This document shows, piece by piece, positions 57,762-64,000 of a DNA stretch of 64,000 nucleotides. Made by a program: the position numbers and the translations under genes. The stretch comes from Voacanga thouarsii. Its lineage: Eukaryota > Streptophyta > Magnoliopsida > Gentianales > Apocynaceae. Where the stretch lies: NCBI GenBank assembly GCA_026120185.1, contig JANUWF010001661.1, forward strand, positions 1,355,501 through 1,419,500. The letters run 5' to 3'. The notes beneath the pieces were generated by a model. The model made no database searches and had not been told where the DNA came from. It saw nothing but the letters and a program-made list of their open reading frames with translations. Each line of letters starts with the position of its first letter. The stretch's first letter is position 1.

Positions 57762-58123
57762 AGATACATCATCCAAAAGGATATTAAATGAATCTAATAA
57801 ATACAATCTTATCTAATCCATTAATAATCTTAGGAAAATGAACAGTTACATCTATCTTAAAGATAAATAGATAACATCGAAAAATGAACACCCATTTATT
57901 ATTTTCATAACACTTTCCCTTGGATGTTCATTTTCAAACTCTCAGAAAATGTCTCTTTAAAAATCTTCCTAGGAAAAACTTTGCGGGACAAAAACTTAGT
58001 AAAGGGAAAAAGAGTACAGTTCCCATTCTAGAGAGAACACTGCCTCATTAAAACCCTGACCACGAAAAAACCCAGTAAGAAAAAAAAAAAAAACCTTAGT
58101 TCGAAAAAAGAGTATAGTGTACA
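57762..58123 (-). mobile_element. R8: 5' part of its 3' LTR, right of the R9 insertion
   Basis: On the minus strand the LTR starts TGTACACTATACTC (58123), just after the purine tract ATCAAAAGGGGGAG (58126-58139). It holds runs typical of this copia group (GGTTTT.. and ACTGGGTTTTTTCGTGG). It continues at 18238. Confidence 0.75.
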
Positions 58124-58139
58124 TACTCCCCCTTTTGAT

Positions 58140-58769
58140 AACATCTTCAAGATGACTTCATATTTTTCAACCGAGGCATTCTAATTTTAGTGCTAAATTT
58201 TCAAATGAAGCTGTTAGGAATGTCTTAGTGAATAAATTTGTCAGATTATCATATGATCGAATTTTTTGCTCATCAATTCCACTATTTTTCTGAAGTTCAT
58301 GAGTAAAAAAAATTTAGTGAAATATAATTTTCCCTATCTCCTTTAATATATCCACCTCTTAATTATGCTATACAAGCTGCATTATCTTCATAAAGAGGTG
58401 TTGGAATTTTCTTTTTAGAGGATAAACCATCATTTTCTTGAATATAATGGATCATGGATCTCAACTGTATACATTCTCGGCTTACCTCATGAATAGCAAT
58501 AATTTCGGCATAATTAGAAGAAATGGCTGCTATAAATTATTTTGTAGAGTGCCATGATATAGCAGTAGAAGCACATAAATAAATAGCCAATTTGAGAATG
58601 CGTTTTATGTGGATTAGATAAATATCCAACATCTACTTAACCAATCAACATTGAGTTAGTTTTATTTGAATAAAATAATTTGAGATCCATTGTTCCTTGG
58701 TGATATCTTAGGACAGGTTTAATACCATTCTAATATCGTCGTGTTGGAGAAGAACTAAATCTTACCAAT
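58140..58769 (-). pseudogene. R8: Ty1/copia reverse transcriptase end and RNase H, degraded
   Basis: On the minus strand the blocks are RFSSSPTRRY, ISWHSTK, FIAAISSNYAEIIAIHEVSR, PTPLYEDNAACIA, LRGGYIKGDRENYISLNFF, THELQKNSGIDEQKIRS and LTNLFTKTF. The sequence ECIQLRSMIHYIQENDGLSS lies among them. This is the RNase H end of a copia polyprotein, with several stops and frameshifts. It breaks at 58769 where R16 begins, so the upstream part should lie right of R16. Confidence 0.88.
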
Positions 58770-60181
58770 TGATATCGTTAAATTCATTAATAATTTCCTA
58801 GTTATTTGAGGATATTTTGTGATAAATTTGATGCAATAACTAGTCATATTTCTTCACATTTGATATTTTACCCTTGGAAAGGTATTTTGGTATTTTATTG
58901 CAAAACGAAGGGAAAAATGACAAAAAAATCATTGTTGTTGCAATGCACGACCCGCGTCGGCCGTGTCCCAAGGAGCAAGCATCGGCCTAAGGCTAGAAGC
59001 AGGGGAGAAAGACCAAAAAATAGAACACATCAGGCCAACGTGCATGGCCGTCGCTGACCATGAGGAGCACAGTCGGCATTGGCTCAAGAATGCTCCAATG
59101 AGGTGTTTTTCTTGTTCAAGTGTGGATTTGGGAATTTCCTAAGAGTTTTGATATTTTTCAACTTGAACTCAGCCTAGAACTCTTAGAGAATGAATTTTAG
59201 CATCTTGAGCCTATTTAAGCAAGGGAAACACATGAATCCAAGGATTAAAGTTGCCAATCAATCACAAAAAGAGGAGATTCATTAATCAAGGGGCATTATT
59301 TTAGAAGGACTTCAAGAAGAAGAATGAGGGTTGTTCACGAGTTATTTCTTCTACCTTTATTTTTTTTTTATAATAATGTTGTGATTAATGTTTTCACTGT
59401 AATTTAACATTATTTTTGGATTCATGGTTTTTAGGTTAATTTTGCTATTTGATCCATTTATTATCATTTTTTGTATTTGATTACTTGTTTTAATTGAAAA
59501 ATTGACGAATTTTGATCTGCTTCTAATTGACTTGGGAAACGATATTAGGAATTGATTTAATTTCGTTAATTTCATAGTTGTTATTTCTTAACGGACTTAG
59601 AAAACGAAGTTAAGAACAAAGAACCAAGGTAATCAAAGGTTAGCTGATTTCACCTAGAGTATAAGGTTATTTGCTAATTTTATATTCATTATCACATAGA
59701 GTATAGGGATAATTGTTGAAGGATGAATTTAATGCACTTTTGGATATGTTGATTTGATTGAAAAATCTACTAATTTAATCATGAGATAGTGAGTCTAGGA
59801 CTTGGGAAATGATTAGATTCTATTATAAATTGTTCATGATTCCAAGATGATAATTAATTGTGATATTTACTAAGTAATTCATTATCATGTCCTCAAGAAC
59901 ATTTGTCCAAATTGTATATTCTTTCATCCTTGGGTTGTATATATTTTCTTTTATTTTCCTTTTTATTCTCTTATCACTTTATTGAGCCAGTTAAACAACG
60001 AATGAAAGGTAATTAATGGTAGTTGTTCCTTGAGGATTGATAGTCGTTAATTCTCTATTCTATACTTGTGATGAGTATACTTGCTCATATGTGTAATTTG
60101 GAGGTTAATGTTTTAATTAAAACTTAGCTAGGGATAGATTTAAATTTGTATAATTTTTCTACACCCAAATTCTATGCATCA
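58770..60181 (+). mobile_element. R16: Athila-type 5' LTR
   Basis: The LTR is about 1412 bp, from TGATATCG to TATGCATCA. The start is inferred from alignment with R3's LTR and from the break in R8 RNase H. The expected duplication is CCAAT (58765-58769). Its 3' end is fixed by the primer site that follows. Decayed CGGC motifs lie at 58950-59080. Confidence 0.75.
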
Positions 60182-60187
60182 TGTTTT

Positions 60188-60205
60188 TGGCACCGTTGCC
60201 GGGGA
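60188..60205 (+). other. R16 primer binding site (tRNA-Asp type)
   Basis: TGGCACCGTTGCCGGGGA differs by one base from the tRNA-Asp type site reported for Athila/Calypso elements (TGGCGCCGTTGCCGGGGA). It lies 6 bp after the LTR end. Confidence 0.88.
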
Positions 60206-60440
60206 ATAATGTCATGAAAGTTTAGATTTTATTAATTTAACAAAGTTTATATGTATATATGTCTTTATGTAAATATGTTCTTCATGTAAATTAATGCCAT
60301 ATCTTGTTGTGTGTATAAATGTACTTTAATGAACTCACCTAGTATATGTTGTACTTTGAATGCTAATTATATTTAATTGGCTATTTGTAAATTCTTTAAT
60401 CTTATCGTCTTATTTTTCATGTATTCTTAGCCATTAGTGT

Positions 60441-61845
60441 ATGACCCGACGATTCCAAGGAGAACCGGTGGATTTTGATAATGAGATTGAAAGAACTTTG
60501 ATAAGAATTTGAAGGGTACTCAAGCAAAAGGATAAGCAAGCCAGTTCAACTGGAGAGATGAAAGTTAACCAAAACAACAATGGTAACAATAGTGAAAATA
60601 ATGGTAGGAGGATTATGGATGAGTTTATTAAGCCAACAATTTCAGGTATAGACTTATGCATCACTAGACCTAGCATGGAGGCAAACAATTTTGAGATCAA
60701 ACATAACATTATTCCACTGATCCAGAACATGGTACAATTTGATGGGTTACCAGATAAAGATCCTAAAGCCTACCTTGCTAGTTTTTTAGAAATTTGTGAT
60801 ACCTTCAAGATGAATAGTATTTCAGAAGAGGCTAAAAAGTTGAGGTTTTTTCTTTTTCCTTTGAGGGATAGAGCTAAATCATGGTTAAAATCTTTTTTAG
60901 TAGGATCCATCACCATATTGAATGGGCTAGCTAAGAAATTTTTGGCAAAGTACTTTTCCCCTAGCCAGAACAGCCAAACTTAGGACAAACATTTTTGCCT
61001 TCCAATGGTTAGATTCTAAAAGCCTTTACGAGTGTTGGGAAAGAGGGAAGGAGATGCTTAGAAAATGTCCTCATCATGAGTTTGAGCTAAGAATGCAAAT
61101 GCATATTTTTCATAATGGACTAAACTTTACCTCAAAATAGTTAGTTGATGTATCTGCCAGAGGGACCATTAATTCTAAGACCCTGGATGAAGTATACAAG
61201 TTGGTGGAAAACATTGCAAAAAATAACTACTCATGGGGTAATCCGAGGAATAGGACTCGTGTTCAAGGCATGCACAAGGTTGATGTTGTAGCCGCTCTGG
61301 AAGCTAAGGTTGAGGCACTTGCACAAAAAATAGAACAAATGGTGACAACCCCCTATCTAGGCTAGGTAATGAATGTTAACTGTGATTTTGGTAGAGAAGG
61401 GCATCCCAATCATGAGTGCCAAATCATGGGTTCATCCTAAGATTCTTTAGAACAAACTACATTTATGAGTAATGGGCGACAATGTTATAACCCCTATAGT
61501 GCCACATACAATCTGGGTTGGAGAAACCATCCTAATTTCTCTTGGACAAATCAAAACCAACTTAAGCGTTCTAATTTTAGTGGAAATCAAAGGACTCAAC
61601 TTTTCTTACCCTATAATGCACCACCATCAAAGCCATCATTGGAGGAATTGTTTAACAAAATGGTGAGCTCAACTGAGGTAAGGTTCCAAGGAGTGGATGC
61701 TATGACAAGAAATTTGGAGGCAACGATGCACAATCTTGAAAATAAAATTGGGCAGTTAGCCAAGCTTTTTGAAGATCGTCAAACTGGATCTCTTCTTAGG
61801 AACATCGAAACAAATCTACGTGATCAAGATCGTGGAAAAAGATGA
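60441..61845 (+). pseudogene. R16: Athila-type Gag, frameshifted
   Basis: The start ATG at 60441 gives MTRRFQGEPVDFDNEIER, with a stop near 60510. The main frame 60558-60983 has NNFEIKHNIIPLIQNMVQFD, GLPDKDPKAYLASFLEICDT, FKMNSISEEAKKLRFFLFPL and FLAKYFSPS, the Athila/Tat Gag core. A frameshift near 60975 is followed by ECWERGKEMLRKCPHHEFEL and, with stops, a decayed zinc knuckle (CDFGREGHPNHEC) and NPYSATYNLGWRNHPNFSW. It ends with LEELFNKMVSSTEVRF and LENKIGQLAKLFEDR, the usual C-terminal helix. Confidence 0.9.
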
Positions 61846-62479
61846 ATATTCATTGTTTTTGTTTTCGATTAATTGAGACATCTCTTTAATTTTTGTCTAC
61901 TTTTGTTTACCTTATTGTCTTTTTAATTCATGGGATAATTGCATTTTCTTCATGATTATGTTTTTTTTCATTATTGTTACTTTCATTAATTAATATAAAA
62001 AATATAAAAAATTTCTCCAAGCTGTTTAGACCTGGGACGCGCTGGCTCATGTTGGCACTTTTCTCTAAATGGCCGATTTTAGCCATTTGTTTTCAAACTT
62101 TTCCAACTTCCCTCGATTTTCTCTTAACGCCACACTGTTTCTTCATCTCCGAACACCACCGGATCAATTTTTGCCTTCAAAAACATCAACCTAACATCAA
62201 ATCTCCTTGTTTTTGTTGAATCTATAGATTCAAACTTCGTATCCCAAATTTCTCTTCAAGAACCCACTTTCAAATCTCCTATTTCAAGTGAAGATTTCTT
62301 CAAAAAGATTACACATTTTGCTTACCCATACATTACAGAATATAAAGGTATGATTTTTCTTGCATTCTTACGTTTAAATTCTTGCCATGGATTTTTCACT
62401 ATTTTTAGGTATTTTTTTTGGACAAAAATTGCATAATTTGGAGTTGTTGGTTAAATTTGATTGAAATAGTGGCTCCATA
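61846..62479 (+). other. R16: tail after gag, no pol
   Basis: No protease, reverse transcriptase or integrase follows gag, so a large deletion is likely. The stretch 61974-62340 is pyrimidine-rich, with a small frame of no recognisable family. It resembles the long untranslated region downstream of pol in Athila elements, which I infer only from composition and place. Confidence 0.45.
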
Positions 62480-63997
62480 TGTTAGAGATATGCCCTAAAG
62501 TTAATTTGTACTTATACTATGATCGTTATATTTTATATAATAATATGAGATTTTCCTTTCTTTGAATAGTGCATTTTGTTTTGTGGTCATCAAGTACATG
62601 ACTTGATAGTAAAACCCTACAATGAATATAGTGACTATTCTAAAACTATCCCTGATCAATTATTATTATTGGAATAATAATAAATTAAGATTAGTATATT
62701 TGTGACTTGATGACTATGTTTTACTGGTAATGGATATTTGTGATATCAAGTCAAAACATAAATAAATATTAGAGAACATTGTATTGGACATGACCCAATG
62801 TGAAAGTACTTCATGGAACATGTCATAAGTACTTTCTAACCATAACGATATTAAAAATCCTTCGGCTTGAATTTATCATAGTTTCCTACTTGATAAATTC
62901 TATATTTTGACATTATCTAAAGTTATCTTTAACCAGATGATAAATTAGACTACTATTAGATATAAAATAAACTAAGGAGAAGAATATGATTGATAGTGAA
63001 GGAATTTGTCCATCTCAATTATGGAAGAGATATACATGGGCCCCTTGATAAGTTAGAGTGTTAAAATGCATGGTCATGCTCAAATATATCAATCTAAGAT
63101 ATTGATATTATTTATTTGACTAGTCTACTATGAGATCAAGAAATAATTGATATTCTTAATAAGGATGACATGCTCCATGCCTTATGCTTAATCTAGATAT
63201 TGTGTGACAAAAGGACTAAATATAAAATTAAGGTTTGGTTTAAAGAGATCACTAATATTCATTTAACTTGAATAGTTATAATGTTTTGCTAGAAATCGCT
63301 TATAACTTATGGGCCATTTAAATATGATTTGGGCACACTGCCAGTGTTAAATGAACCTATAGGGTCACACAATAAGCAAACTCATTAGGTTATTTTTTTG
63401 GCAACCAAGTTCGATGAATCTAGAAATACATCTAAGTTAATCGAATCTAGAAAGTTGACCAAATACAATGAATATGGAAATATGTCCACATTCGATGTAT
63501 CTGGATGATGTCCAGATTGTAAGAATCTGACTCGGTAAATTAATTAGTTAAATTACCGAGATAATGGCAGAATCTTATCATATCAGTTTTAATTTAATTT
63601 AAATTTAAAATAAAATATGATAAGATATTATCAGAGTTGGACTCTAAGAGGTTCGGAGGGGTTTTAAGAAAACCCTAGCCGTCTTCTCAAGGGAGCCATT
63701 CTACTAAAATATTCGCGCTTCTATTCACCAAAAAAATAAGCCTCTCAAACCCTAGACACTAGCACTCTCAAGTTAACAAGTTAGTTCGCCGTGTGCATCC
63801 GATAGAGGTCGTTCGCACATTGCAGCGTCTGGTGATCGTTTGAGTTGTATGTACGACAGCATAATCAGAATTGAAAGATCTTGATTACGCCGAACATAGG
63901 TAATTTTGTAAACCTTAAATCTTCTTAATTGTTTACTTGGGTCATCGGAAGGGATTCATGGATGTTTTTCGCGTTTAGGAGTCCACGAATCCTAACA
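62480..63997 (+). mobile_element. R17: copia-type LTR, same family as R12, probably solo
   Basis: The LTR is 1518 bp, from TGTTAGAGATATGCCC to GAATCCTAACA. It aligns along its whole length with R12 in reverse. CCATA precedes it (62475-62479) and CCA follows to the window edge, which fits a 5-bp duplication cut off by the end. A primer site would instead be expected if it were a 5' LTR, but only three bases can be seen. Confidence 0.85.
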
Positions 63998-64000
63998 CCA

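Noticed and set aside
60434..60730. A 98-codon minus-strand ORF
   Set aside because: It is antisense to R16 Gag, which matches the Athila family.

Overview
The window is plant nuclear DNA, probably from a eudicot, made almost entirely of LTR retrotransposons. I find no host gene, no canonical tRNA or rRNA gene and no CRISPR. The evidence is plant-type Ty1/copia proteins (including a Sirevirus with an envelope-like region), Ty3/gypsy proteins of chromovirus and Athila/Tat type, tRNA-iMet or tRNA-Asp type primer sites, polypurine tracts, and LTRs bounded by TG...CA with 5-bp target-site duplications (TSDs). Every coding region is broken or truncated. I number the elements R1 to R17.

Left part, 1-13385, all on the + strand. 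It looks like the right-hand halves of a nest whose left halves lie outside the window: R1 (gypsy 3' end, 1-1146) sits in R2 (Sirevirus pol, env-like region and 3' LTR, 1147-7255), which abuts R3 (Athila/Tat-type 3' region and LTR, 7256-10380), which abuts R4 (copia RNase H and short LTR, 10381-11293). R5 (copia gag to integrase, 11390-13385) follows and is cut off in mid-integrase.

Central nest, 13386-58769. R6 (a long LTR, from 13386) carries the solo copia LTR R7 (14666-16394) and then an AT-rich block. R8 (copia, - strand, about 18063-58769) is split by R9 (gypsy, +, 18239-57761). R9 holds the solo LTRs R10 (19853-21566) and R11 (22291-27284, itself carrying solo LTR R12 at 23344-24868) and the gypsy element R13 (-, 28091-56219). 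R13 holds R14 (a chromovirus with about 4.2-kb LTRs, -, 29311-49701), whose 5' LTR holds R15 (copia, +, 39173-48278). The order R5 > R6 > R8 > R9 > R13 > R14 > R15 is six successive insertions. The inner three have perfect 5-bp TSDs and interrupted reading frames or LTRs that rejoin at the TSD, as does R11. R9 has a 4/5 TSD.

Right part, 58770-64000. R16 (Athila-type, +) has its 5' LTR, primer site and a frameshifted gag. It is followed by a non-coding tail and R17 (62480-63997), an LTR of the same family as R12.

Points of most interest: a tRNA-like pair of Pol III A and B boxes, 54-55 bp across, lies about 250-280 bp inside the long LTRs of three diverged elements (R6, R11, R14). R14 has an acidic ORF of unknown function between primer site and gag. 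R15 has three copies of a hairpin in its leader. CCGGCGCCGG-type palindromes recur in LTRs of two gypsy lineages. Percentages and family assignments are by eye and need alignment.
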